This document shows positions 14,954 to 22,917 of a stretch of 35,838 bases of DNA, piece after piece. Source of the DNA: a virus. The position numbers were made by a program, and so were the translations under genes. Positions within the stretch are counted from its first letter, which is position 1. Each line of letters begins with the position of its first letter. The stretch covers positions 1 through 35,838 of the IMG/VR virus record IMGVR_UViG_3300046780_000399; one strand, given 5' to 3'. Under the pieces are notes generated by a model. It was not told the DNA's origin. It saw only the letters and a list, made by a program, of their open reading frames with translations, and ran no database searches.

Positions 14954-15408
14954 AGGCCCGCGGTTTGCCTCAGTTGCGCGATCTCGAGCCCGTAGATTTG
15001 CAAGGTCGTATCCAAAGCCAGTTTCTCGGTCGGCAGCATGGGCCGCGCCGGAATGGTCCGGCTGCCCTCCTCGTGAACTTCGGCATAATCCACGCCGGCC
15101 GAGGCTTTGGCACCCACGCCGGCATAGTCGGAGCTGCTGAAGGGCGCGAAGGACTGGCGCAAATGACCCGTCCGGATAAGCGGCAGTGGCGAATATCCCA
15201 ACCGCGCCTTCTGCTGGAGGGTGGAGGGTTTGAGCGGGAGCCACGGCGGGGTTTGCAGTGCACCTCCCTGCTGGAAATTGCGCAGCACGAAGCCGTAGAG
15301 TTGGATGGACACCTTGCGGTTAATCGTCGCACGATCCTTGAGTCCGTCGAAAAACGTCCCTAGGCTGTGCAGGACGGGCTGAGCGTTGACTTCTATCGAG
15401 ATGCCCAC
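14950..15408 (-). CDS. Phage virion morphogenesis (Mu G-like tail completion) protein
   Basis: 152 residues from GTG 15408. The features are an opening helix after ISIEVNAQPVLHSL, then FVLRNFQQGG, WLPLKPSTLQQKARLG, LIRTGHLRQSF, GVDYAEVHEEG and IPARPMLPT. These are the hallmarks of Mu gpG / HK97 gp10-type proteins, where 'R-G-LR-S', 'YA-VHE-G' and 'IPARP-L' are conserved. Such proteins join head and tail. It immediately follows the gp36-like connector gene. Confidence 0.85.
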   Translation of the reverse strand: MGISIEVNAQPVLHSLGTFFDGLKDRATINRKVSIQLYGFVLRNFQQGGALQTPPWLPLKPSTLQQKARLGYSPLPLIRTGHLRQSFAPFSSSDYAGVGAKASAGVDYAEVHEEGSRTIPARPMLPTEKLALDTTLQIYGLEIAQLRQTAGL

Positions 15409-15846
15409 TTAGCACCGCCTGTCGTCAAAGTCCTGCTGCCAAGCGCTAGAAACGGTCCAACGCTCGGCCGGATCTACGCCGAAGGATGACGGGAAATCCT
15501 GTGTGGTCGACCACGCGCGATCGGAGCTCCCGAGCGCGGTACCCGACAAAGTCAGCGTCATGGTCCCATCGTTCAGGTCGGTGAACCGCTGGTCGATGTA
15601 CTTTTTCAGTGGCTCTACACCTTTGGTGCCGATCTTCATCTTGTAATAGGTGAGGTCGATGCACAGCCCCGCGATAACCCCCGGAACGGGCGTGAACGGC
15701 ACGGTATAGCGATTGGCTAGCCGCGCGTCGACCTCGTCCTCGGCATCATTGATGAAACTGAGCTTCATTTCCTCGGCGCCGCCGCCGCTTTTGGCGCTGT
15801 CAGCGTACCGATTCGCCACGTCCTGCCAGTCGATATAGCGCGACAT
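15409..15846 (-). CDS. Head-tail connector, DUF1320/gp36-like
   Basis: 145 residues. The N-terminal YIDWQDVANRYAD is followed by INDAEDEVDARLANRYTVPF, the typical DUF1320 signature in which a helix ends in 'D-YL--RY--P'. Then comes GLCIDLTYYKM, the second helix of these small connectors. It would form the ring between portal and tail. The stop TAA abuts the next gene without a gap. Confidence 0.85.
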   Translation of the reverse strand: MSRYIDWQDVANRYADSAKSGGGAEEMKLSFINDAEDEVDARLANRYTVPFTPVPGVIAGLCIDLTYYKMKIGTKGVEPLKKYIDQRFTDLNDGTMTLTLSGTALGSSDRAWSTTQDFPSSFGVDPAERWTVSSAWQQDFDDRRC

Positions 15847-15847
15847 T

Positions 15848-16126
15848 TCAGTCGACCTCCGGCAGCACGGCCTTGATGAACTGGCGGTCTACGTACGTAT
15901 TGGCGTTGATCACCGCCGTCCATTGGTTGGCGTACCAGGAAGGCGTGTTCGGCAAGAGGTGTAGGGCATAGTAGAAGCCATTCTGCGAAGAGACGGCCGT
16001 CACGGAACTCACCAGGACCTCGTTGCCGTCGAACAGCGCCGAGATGATGGGACTGGCCGAAGCTCCCGAGCTGACCCAGGTTGCCTTGAGTGTCGTCCCC
16101 GCTACTTTTTCAAGGATATTGATCAA
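15848..16126 (-). CDS. Small virion-associated protein of unknown function
   Basis: 92 residues if it starts at TTG 16126, one base after the upstream stop and 10 bases after GGAGG; the open frame continues further but out of register with that gene. The content is mixed alpha/beta (INILEKVAGTTLKATWV, GNEVLVSSVTAVSSQNGFYY, VINANTYVDRQFIKAVLPEV). Its place between connector and structural genes suggests a minor virion or head-tail protein. No family recognised. Confidence 0.65.
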   Translation of the reverse strand: MINILEKVAGTTLKATWVSSGASASPIISALFDGNEVLVSSVTAVSSQNGFYYALHLLPNTPSWYANQWTAVINANTYVDRQFIKAVLPEVD

Positions 16127-16127
16127 C

Positions 16128-17612
16128 TCAGTAGCCTCCGAGGCGGATATTACGTTCCACGCCCAGCTTTGGCCCGCCCTCGATGCCCAACCGCGGGCCT
16201 TTTTCGGCACCGAGCCGGACGCGGACATCGAAGATGGACGGCGGGATATAGTTGGCGATCTTCTCATCCGTGATGACTTCGTTGTCTTCCATGATCCGGA
16301 CCCAGCGGGAAATTCGGATCAGGGCATCGGCAACCGTCACAGCGTCCGAGGCCACCACGCCGTGCAAGAGATTCTTAAGCAGCGCATCGGCGAGCGTGAT
16401 GCTGTCCGATAGCTGCGCTCGACGGTAAACCCAGCGCTGGCCGAGGTCATCCACGAGCACGAGCGCATCCGACATGACAATGACATTCGTGACGCCAGAG
16501 CCCGACAGAATCTTGATGAATCCGTCAATGACGTCCAGCGTATCGGTCAACTGCCGATTGAACCTGCGGATGATAATATCGCCGTCCGAAATCGTCAGAT
16601 CGTCTTCCAACTGGCGCCGACGCGTCAGGGCGTCGACGATGGCATCGGAAATAACGAGGTTGTCGCCTAGGCTTCGACCCCGGTATACCCAGTGCGTGCC
16701 GATGTCATCGATCGCGATGAGCGTATCGGACATCACTTTGACGGTCGTGACGGAACCGCCGATGACCGTCTTGATGAAGCCATCCGTGAGCGTGAGATCG
16801 TCTTCCATGACGCGAACACGCCGGCTCCAGCGCGTACCGATGTCATCGGGAATCGTTAGATCGTCTTCGCCCGTCTCCACGTAGGCCCGATCCAGCGTGG
16901 GCTCTGTGATGACAAGCGTGTCGGACATCACGACGGCGCCAATGGGTGCGAGTGCAATCATGGCGACGCCATGCCGACTCGCACCGGCCGTGCTCGTAAA
17001 CGTCGCCGCTACACTGCCTGCAGTCGTTTGGACCTTATCTTCGGATCGATAGGCATCGCCGGCCGAATACGTCGAGGAATTCCGACCCGTATATCCTGTG
17101 CCTGCACTTGGAAGCGTGGTCGATTGCTCGTTGTGCGCAAGGCCCCAGATCGTGCAGCCATTGGCGCTCGTTGTCGCCGCGCCCGAGGTTACCGCATCCG
17201 TGCTATTCGAAAAGGTCGCATCGTTCGCGCTCGCGTGATGCGCGTTCGGCTGGCCGCTCTGGGCGACACTGCCGTACTCATCGGCCTGGATGCGCCGAAA
17301 GGACGCGTTTGGCGAGAAGTGCCCGGTAACCGTCAGCTTGCTGGCGCCCTTGATATTCTGGGCGATGAACGTCGCCTGAAAAACATTGTCGACCGTACTG
17401 ACGGTCCAGGCATCGACGATGGCATACGTGTTACTACCGCCCGTCGCGTTGTCTGTAACCGATGTCAGGTCGCTCGAGGCCGTACCGACCCAGGAAACAT
17501 GACCGACAACACAGGCATGGGCTGTCGAATTAGAGCCTTGCGCGGCCGTGGCAACCGTGGCCGATGCTGCATCATTCGTATCCGCGCTCTGGCAAGACTG
17601 CAGGTAGCTCAT
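16128..17612 (-). CDS. Virion-type protein with about eleven short acidic repeats
   Basis: 494 residues. The first 230 look like a beta-sandwich domain rich in S, T, G and A (SCQSADTNDAASATVAT..., GYTGRNSSTYSAGDAYRS, ending in ASRHGVAMIALAPIG). Residues about 230-450 consist of about 11 units of 18-25 residues with core (S/E)D(D/T/A)L(T/V)(I/L)xD: SDTLVITE, EDDLTIPD, EDDLTLTD, SDTLIAID, GDNLVISD, EDDLTISD, TDTLDVID, SDALVLVD, SDSITLAD, SDAVTVAD, EDNEVITD. The C-terminus is LGAEKGPRLGIEGGPKLGVE. The repeats could form a solenoid or bind calcium via their aspartates; both are guesses. Position suggests a head or tail decoration or fibre. Confidence 0.65.
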   Translation of the reverse strand: MSYLQSCQSADTNDAASATVATAAQGSNSTAHACVVGHVSWVGTASSDLTSVTDNATGGSNTYAIVDAWTVSTVDNVFQATFIAQNIKGASKLTVTGHFSPNASFRRIQADEYGSVAQSGQPNAHHASANDATFSNSTDAVTSGAATTSANGCTIWGLAHNEQSTTLPSAGTGYTGRNSSTYSAGDAYRSEDKVQTTAGSVAATFTSTAGASRHGVAMIALAPIGAVVMSDTLVITEPTLDRAYVETGEDDLTIPDDIGTRWSRRVRVMEDDLTLTDGFIKTVIGGSVTTVKVMSDTLIAIDDIGTHWVYRGRSLGDNLVISDAIVDALTRRRQLEDDLTISDGDIIIRRFNRQLTDTLDVIDGFIKILSGSGVTNVIVMSDALVLVDDLGQRWVYRRAQLSDSITLADALLKNLLHGVVASDAVTVADALIRISRWVRIMEDNEVITDEKIANYIPPSIFDVRVRLGAEKGPRLGIEGGPKLGVERNIRLGGY

Positions 17613-18298
17613 GCGTTATTCACCGTGAGCGCCGAGCAGCAGTACTTCGACATATCCAGCGCGCCGTTGGGGCGACCGAAGAAGCCCGCACCTCCTCCCA
17701 AGCCGGACAGAATCTTGCCCGCCGTCGTATCGGTTCCAGTCCACGCCTGTACGAGACCTGATCCCGTATCCCGAGAGACCGTGAAGACCGGAGAGCTGCC
17801 CGTCCCGTCAGCGACTACGCGAACGCGGTCGGCATCATTCGGCGTGAAAACTGCGCCGGTCGAAGTCGTGACCGCAGTCGTGTTGAAATCACCGGAGCCA
17901 CCATTCCAGCGGATGGGCTGAAAATCGACGGAATAGCCGAAGTCGAATTCGTAGCCCTTCGCGACGCCGTTGCTGATCGTAAACAGCACGAGGATTTCCA
18001 CCTCGTGCGTGTCACCCGGCGTATAGCCCGCAGGCTTATAGAAGGTAAGATCGACCTGTATTTTGTTGGGGACGAGTACACGAGGACGGTATACCCCGAC
18101 GCAATCGTTGAACCCCGCAGACGACCCCACGCCCTGAAGTCGCCCGTTTAGGGTTTTTACGTCCTGCCAAGAGCCGCCGTCCTTACCGCCCAGCAACCAA
18201 TGGACGTTGTCGAGTGCGGGGTTTTCATCGACCGAAAGCGTGGGTGAGAACGGCGGGAATTCCTGCAGGAACCGCTTGTACTTGCGGACAATCGTCAA
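17609..18298 (-). CDS. Structural protein with lectin-like beta-sandwich
   Basis: 229 residues from TTG 18298; ATGA overlap downstream. Segments such as VHWLLGGKDGGSWQDVKTL, IQVDLTFYKPAGYTPGDTHE and WNGGSGDFNTTAVT suggest a concanavalin/LamG-like jelly roll, and a CC pair lies near the C-terminus. It is encoded between an unknown helical protein and the repeat protein. Glycan binding or virion decoration is possible; nothing diagnostic is visible. Confidence 0.55.
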   Translation of the reverse strand: MTIVRKYKRFLQEFPPFSPTLSVDENPALDNVHWLLGGKDGGSWQDVKTLNGRLQGVGSSAGFNDCVGVYRPRVLVPNKIQVDLTFYKPAGYTPGDTHEVEILVLFTISNGVAKGYEFDFGYSVDFQPIRWNGGSGDFNTTAVTTSTGAVFTPNDADRVRVVADGTGSSPVFTVSRDTGSGLVQAWTGTDTTAGKILSGLGGGAGFFGRPNGALDMSKYCCSALTVNNA

Positions 18299-18313
18299 CG
18301 ATGGCTAGGAGCC

Positions 18314-18610
18314 TCAGCCGAGCGATTTCAATTGTTCACGCAGTTCCGCATGCACTTGCTCGACAGTCTTGCCTTCGAGGTCAGATTTCAACACGGTGGC
18401 GAGTTGACCGTCATCCAATTGCAGAACGGTTTTCTCTACGAATGCTGATTCGATATGTTCGCGCGCACGCGCATGCAGAAGTGCTGCCTCGCGGAACTCA
18501 CCGGCCGCGAAATGCTCCGCCGCAAACTTGGAAAGATCGGCTACGCTCCCGAATTCGTAAGTCTTGGCAGCATCCCCGTGAATTGTGAATGTCATGAGTT
18601 CTTCGGCCAT
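18314..18610 (-). CDS. Small helical protein of unknown function
   Basis: 98 residues with a good ribosome binding site (AAGGGG) before ATG 18610. After a short beta opening (MTFTIHGDAAKTYEF), the rest is predicted helical and acidic (LSKFAAEHFAAGEFREAALL, TVEQVHAELREQLKSLG). No family recognised. Its position among virion genes suggests an assembly factor or minor component. Confidence 0.6.
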   Translation of the reverse strand: MAEELMTFTIHGDAAKTYEFGSVADLSKFAAEHFAAGEFREAALLHARAREHIESAFVEKTVLQLDDGQLATVLKSDLEGKTVEQVHAELREQLKSLG

Positions 18611-18622
18611 GGCATCCCCTTT

Positions 18623-19141
18623 CTATGTCGAATGCGAGAGATTGTGCGACCCGATCCGCGCCCGGTATGTCACATCCAGGAGGTCGGAGTTCTGCAGCGT
18701 CACGCCCATGCCGTTGACGGCTGAGCCGAGAATTCCTGATGCCGTCGAGCTGCTGGCGAAATCGGAAATGCCCACGGAATCCAGCGCCACGCCAGTCAGT
18801 GAGTCGGCCGATCCACCCCAGGTGTTCTGGATGAACGCCCACTCGCGCGAATTAGTCACGGTGGCGCCGATCTTGCGGCTTACCTCACCGAACCCACCCT
18901 GCGCCGAATCAAGAGAATGCGTCGCCGTCTGCGTGCCAACCAGGATGTATTGAAAGGCCGACGAGGCGTTCGTCGTGGCAAGGTTTGCGATCCGATTGAG
19001 GCCGGCCCGCGTGACGACGTTGCGCAGGGTCTTTCGTTCCGTGCGACCGTCGGCGCGAAAAACCGTGATGATGTACTCACCATAGACCGGGATCGCTTCG
19101 GGCTTGAGCGTATCCAGAACCCTAGAGGTATCGGTCTTCAT
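18623..19141 (-). CDS. Virion-type protein of unknown function
   Basis: 172 residues from ATG 19141, 20 bases inside the end of the glycosyltransferase gene; the longer open frame upstream is only antisense-like composition. It contains AIPVYGEYIITVFRADGRTE, NVVTRAGLNRIANL and AFQYILVGTQTATHS, a pattern seen in tail-fibre-associated or structural phage proteins. The C-terminus is beta-rich with a final YRARIGSHNLSH. Function unknown. Confidence 0.55.
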   Translation of the reverse strand: MKTDTSRVLDTLKPEAIPVYGEYIITVFRADGRTERKTLRNVVTRAGLNRIANLATTNASSAFQYILVGTQTATHSLDSAQGGFGEVSRKIGATVTNSREWAFIQNTWGGSADSLTGVALDSVGISDFASSSTASGILGSAVNGMGVTLQNSDLLDVTYRARIGSHNLSHST

Positions 19142-22100
19142 ACTGTTTGGTGCTCTCCTCGAGAAGGTGCGCGGCGACGCGCTGGTAGAATTGGCGGCTG
19201 TGGAATCGGCCGGCGAGTGAGAACTTCGCGGCCAGATCCGGAGCGGTAGGACACATCGTGTTGACTTCGATCTTGGCCTCGAAGCCCTTGCCGAGCGTCG
19301 CCACGCAGTGCGAGTAGTACGGCATGGCATCGGAGATCATGCGTGGTGGCGAGCCTTCGATCAGACTCTCGAAGGCATCGATTCCGCTTTGCGCTCGCGT
19401 CTGATGATCAGGAGCAATCCGGCCGCCCATCTGCTCCTGCTCGAAAATCATTCCCTGGGCGAGATCGCGCAGCCATAGGAACTTGTTGAGCTTGCGATCC
19501 GGATAGGCTTCGCGGTCGCGCAGGAGTAACGGCAGGTTGCGCTGGTAGCGGAGCCTGCGGGTCTCCTCATCCCGATAGCCGCCATGAAGAAACTTGACCT
19601 CGGGCCGCATGACGGAGCTCGGAATGGCCTGGCCCAGAATCTTCTCAGGGTGCTCGTGCACGAGGCCATAGAAGCGGATATCGCGATGGTTGCGATAGAA
19701 CCGACAGGGATAGTCCGTCGTCAGCACCTGGGCCGGATCAAGCGAATAATGAACCTGCGCACAGCCATAGCCCTCATGCAAGGACGGTCGGGCGAGTCGG
19801 TGTAGGTTCCACGCTTCGTGCAGTTCCTCATCCGCATCGCACCATAGGATCCAATCGCCGCTCGCGCCTTCCACGGATTCATTGCGCGCGGCGTCAAATC
19901 CGTCGACGGTCGCGCTCTTGCTGGCCGTCTGAATGTGGAAGGCCCGATTCGGGAAGTCCTCGCGCAGTCCGTGCGCAATCTTTATCGTGCGATCGGTCGT
20001 CTTGGGATCCACGAAGATGCGCACCTCGTCGACCCAATCCACGAAGGATTCGATGCAGCGACGCAGCGACTTCTCGCCGTCGCGCACGATGAGACAAGCA
20101 CTGAGGGTCTGCCGCGGTGCGTAGTACTTGAGCTTGCGCTCGAAGTTGATAGCGTTGAATGGCCTGTCGAGATGCGGCCGCACGGCCCAAATCCAGGATC
20201 CCAGCGGCTCGCCGGAACGATCCAGAGAGGCGGGCGCATAGGTCAGCGTGTACTGATGGCCCGCCAGAATCTCCTCGATATCCGCGCGCTCGTAATGCCG
20301 CAGATGCTCGCGGCCGGTGCGGAAGGCTTCCGTCCCGGAGTGCTCCCAGCGCCCGACTGGCGTCGTGATGAGCAGCAGCCCATCTTCATTCAGGAGGCCC
20401 TTGAGCCGTTCCAGCAGTGCGCCCGCGTCGCGGACGTGCTCCAGTACTTCCCCAGCCAGGATAACGTCAAACCGCTCCTCGCAGTCGACTAGATCCTTTT
20501 CCGAGCGCTGGAGGAATTGCGCGTTCTCGACCTTATCGCGCTTCGCCCACTTGCCTGCTGCAAAGACGGCCCGCGAACTGACGTCGAATCCCTTGAACTT
20601 ACCGAGCGGGAATAGCTTCGCGAGCGGCATGAGGTAATGACCGTGTGCACACCCGTAATCCAGCATCTTGGGTTCAATGTTCTGCGTGGCCTGGCAGAAC
20701 TGAATAAGCTGGTCACGCACGCCTCGAAAGCGCGTCGATTGCGTGACATCCTCGCCGATTACATGTTCTTCGTGATCGTCGTAGTAGATGCCCTGATGCT
20801 TGGCGTAGTGGTCAGCGTAAGAATCATCTGATTTGGTGAAAGCGTAGAGGTTTCTGATCTCTTCCGTCGCTGCGTAGAATATTTCGTTGGAAAACTTCGA
20901 CCGCGGGAAATGGAGCGCGTCCGCAGCGCTGTTAGGATCAAACCCCTCTGCATTCATTCTCAGAGCAATGAACCAGCGCGCGAAATCGATATCCGAATGT
21001 TCGATGGCGTGACGCAGCACTGCGCCCGTGTTGCCCGTATGACGCGCGAAACATTCCTCGATCACTTCGAGCAGGCGATCACAGGCCGCTGACCACGGGC
21101 AGGTCTGGGCGCTCGTTAGCTGCGTCTGTTTCAATACCCGCAGCTTCTCAGCGCCCTTGACAGAGAACAGGAAGCGCAATTCGTCAACGAAGACGTCCTC
21201 ATCGGCTTTGCCGTCCTTGAGCGGCACGAGTACCGCGCCTGCTGTTTTGCAGGTTTCGGGGAGTGCGCCGACATCGCTCGTGAGCATCGGCAATCCGGCG
21301 TGCATGGCTTCCATCGCCGTGATACACGAGACTTCCTCGAACTCCGTGGGATAGATGAGCAGGTCCGCCGTGCGCTGGAACTGTGCGAGTTGCGACTTGG
21401 TGAGCGCGCCGACCATCGTGATATTGGGAAGTCGCGCGGCTTCCTGGCGCAGCTTCTCGTAGAACGGGGCCATCTCGGCCGTCGTATTCTCGTACCCGCA
21501 GACCATGAGATGTACGGGCAAGTCTCGGCAGCGATCCATGATGCCGCCAGGGCGCACGAGGTGTTCCAGGCCGCGCTCGGGGCGCGACTGATAGAGCAGC
21601 GTGAACTTCCCCGCTGGCGGCTTCTTGGGCGGCTCCGTCGCATACAGCGCGGGGTCCACACCATTGGGTACGACGCGCAGAATGTCCTTGGTGAGCAGCC
21701 ACGTCTCTTCGACCTGCTTCGCGTGCCATGCTGATACGCATGTGACGGCGTCAACCTGCCACGTGCCGGCCAGCACCTTGGGCTGGTAGCGCTTGAGCGC
21801 GAGATCATGAAGCTGCCAGATGCAGACCTTCGCAGCGAAACGCTTATGGAAGGCGATGGGGTGACGCTGGATGATCAGTACGTCGTGCGGCGTATTGCGC
21901 GCGTACCACTCGAACTGCTCGCCCAGCGGATATTCGGCGGTGACGTGGCCGATCCAGATATAGGAAACGCCGTCTGTGGAATTCTCGGGCTGCTCTTTCG
22001 TCGTCCAGCAGCTCACGCGATGGCCACGGCGGCCGAGTTCGCGTGCGAGGTAGAAGGCGGCGGATTCAGACCCACCGAGCGATGATTTATTGACGGTCTC

Positions 22101-22142
22101 GCCGTCAAATGGCATGCCTGCCGCGTGAATGACGATATCTAT
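19122..22142 (-). CDS. Three-domain GT4 - methyltransferase - GT2 fusion protein
   Basis: About 1006 residues (positions below are from ATG 22115). Domain 1 (1-350) is a GT-B family 4 glycosyltransferase: GGSES (14-18), VVPNGVDPALY (148-158), and E261-x7-E269 (EEVSCITAMEAMHAGLP), the donor-binding motif. Domain 2 (about 425-650) is a class I SAM methyltransferase: motif I LDYGCAHGHY (485-494), then VILAGEVLEHV. Domain 3 (about 670-997) is a GT-A family 2 glycosyltransferase: LSACLIVRDGEKSLRRCIES, and DxD-type WCDADEE (D760/D762). The true start is probably ATA 22142: the in-frame residues IDIVIHAAG form the first Rossmann strand and a GAGGAGG site lies 12 bases before it. It follows the radical SAM gene in the virion operon. 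Substrates are unknown. Confidence 0.9.
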   Translation of the reverse strand: MDIVIHAAGMPFDGETVNKSSLGGSESAAFYLARELGRRGHRVSCWTTKEQPENSTDGVSYIWIGHVTAEYPLGEQFEWYARNTPHDVLIIQRHPIAFHKRFAAKVCIWQLHDLALKRYQPKVLAGTWQVDAVTCVSAWHAKQVEETWLLTKDILRVVPNGVDPALYATEPPKKPPAGKFTLLYQSRPERGLEHLVRPGGIMDRCRDLPVHLMVCGYENTTAEMAPFYEKLRQEAARLPNITMVGALTKSQLAQFQRTADLLIYPTEFEEVSCITAMEAMHAGLPMLTSDVGALPETCKTAGAVLVPLKDGKADEDVFVDELRFLFSVKGAEKLRVLKQTQLTSAQTCPWSAACDRLLEVIEECFARHTGNTGAVLRHAIEHSDIDFARWFIALRMNAEGFDPNSAADALHFPRSKFSNEIFYAATEEIRNLYAFTKSDDSYADHYAKHQGIYYDDHEEHVIGEDVTQSTRFRGVRDQLIQFCQATQNIEPKMLDYGCAHGHYLMPLAKLFPLGKFKGFDVSSRAVFAAGKWAKRDKVENAQFLQRSEKDLVDCEERFDVILAGEVLEHVRDAGALLERLKGLLNEDGLLLITTPVGRWEHSGTEAFRTGREHLRHYERADIEEILAGHQYTLTYAPASLDRSGEPLGSWIWAVRPHLDRPFNAINFERKLKYYAPRQTLSACLIVRDGEKSLRRCIESFVDWVDEVRIFVDPKTTDRTIKIAHGLREDFPNRAFHIQTASKSATVDGFDAARNESVEGASGDWILWCDADEELHEAWNLHRLARPSLHEGYGCAQVHYSLDPAQVLTTDYPCRFYRNHRDIRFYGLVHEHPEKILGQAIPSSVMRPEVKFLHGGYRDEETRRLRYQRNLPLLLRDREAYPDRKLNKFLWLRDLAQGMIFEQEQMGGRIAPDHQTRAQSGIDAFESLIEGSPPRMISDAMPYYSHCVATLGKGFEAKIEVNTMCPTAPDLAAKFSLAGRFHSRQFYQRVAAHLLEESTKQYEDRYL

Positions 22143-22154
22143 GGCTTGCTGAAG

Positions 22155-22161
22155 CCTCCTC
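22155..22161 (-). promoter_or_regulatory. Ribosome binding site implying an ATA start
   Basis: On the minus strand GAGGAGG is followed by 12 bases and ATA (22142-22140), then GAT ATC GTC ATT. No ATG, GTG or TTG occurs in this frame before ATG 22115, 39 bases from the site. The spacing equals that of the tail tube (12) and is close to that of the capsid (11) and decoration (10) genes. Confidence 0.5.
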
Positions 22162-22191
22162 GATTGTCAGTTCGATAGTTCACTTGAGCCT

Positions 22192-22917
22192 CTAATGAAG
22201 TGGATCCAGATGACAGGCCGCACACAGCGCATGGGGCGCCGTGGTGAGCCGAGAGAGATCGTCGTTGACGCTGCCAATGCAGGTATCGCCCGTGGAATCA
22301 AAGCTACAGCGCGCTACGCGACCATCCGACAGCGCAATGACCCAGCCGCCTTTGATCCACGGACACGGGCCGCGTTGGGCCGAGACGTGCCATTTGATTT
22401 GCCCCGCCCAGTCGGTGGCGGATATCGACGGATCAGCCGAAACACCTGCCAGGATGCCGGCCGAACGCAGCGCTTCCACGGCGGGCCCAGCTCTCTCAGG
22501 CCGATGCAAGGAAACGAACACGCGCGGAGATGCCGGCGCAATCGCTTGAGCCAATTCAGGCGTCATCAAAAGGCCGTTGGTCGCGAGTACCAGTTCGCAC
22601 TCGCCACCGACCGCCTCTCGAGCCAGGAATACGTTGCGCACGAATTCCGGATGCATCGTGGATTCGCCGATACCGGCGAGATTCAACGAACGCTGGCCCT
22701 CGTACTGCACGAAGTACTTGGCCCAGTGGAGAGCACGCGCATACGTCGCCTCGTCCATGTCCTGCTTCGTGCGCTTCATCGTGGGATGACAGCAGTATTT
22801 GCACCGTAAGTTGCACCGCGAAGTCATCTCGATTTGATGCAACGAACGCAGACGGAAAGAGACGGCCGGTCGAGTCCCGGCCGTCAAGGAGGGAGTCCTT
22901 TCAACAACTGCGTTCAA
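22192..22917 (-). CDS. Radical SAM protein with C-terminal SPASM-like cysteines
   Basis: 241 residues from TTG 22917, overlapping the capsid stop (TTGA). The radical SAM cluster motif CNLRCKYC gives C35-x3-C39-x2-C42. LNLAGIGESTMHPEF (79-92) is the GGE-type SAM-binding motif, and ELVLATNGLLMTPEL follows, as in SPASM-type enzymes. C-terminal cysteines C185, C204, C213, C232 and C235 could hold an auxiliary cluster (CPWIKGGWVIALSDGRVARC). The enzyme would cleave SAM to make a radical for modifying a peptide, sugar or nucleotide. It is encoded between the major capsid and the GT-MT-GT gene, so it is probably expressed with the virion. No precursor peptide is evident. Confidence 0.88.
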   Translation of the reverse strand: MNAVVERTPSLTAGTRPAVSFRLRSLHQIEMTSRCNLRCKYCCHPTMKRTKQDMDEATYARALHWAKYFVQYEGQRSLNLAGIGESTMHPEFVRNVFLAREAVGGECELVLATNGLLMTPELAQAIAPASPRVFVSLHRPERAGPAVEALRSAGILAGVSADPSISATDWAGQIKWHVSAQRGPCPWIKGGWVIALSDGRVARCSFDSTGDTCIGSVNDDLSRLTTAPHALCAACHLDPLH

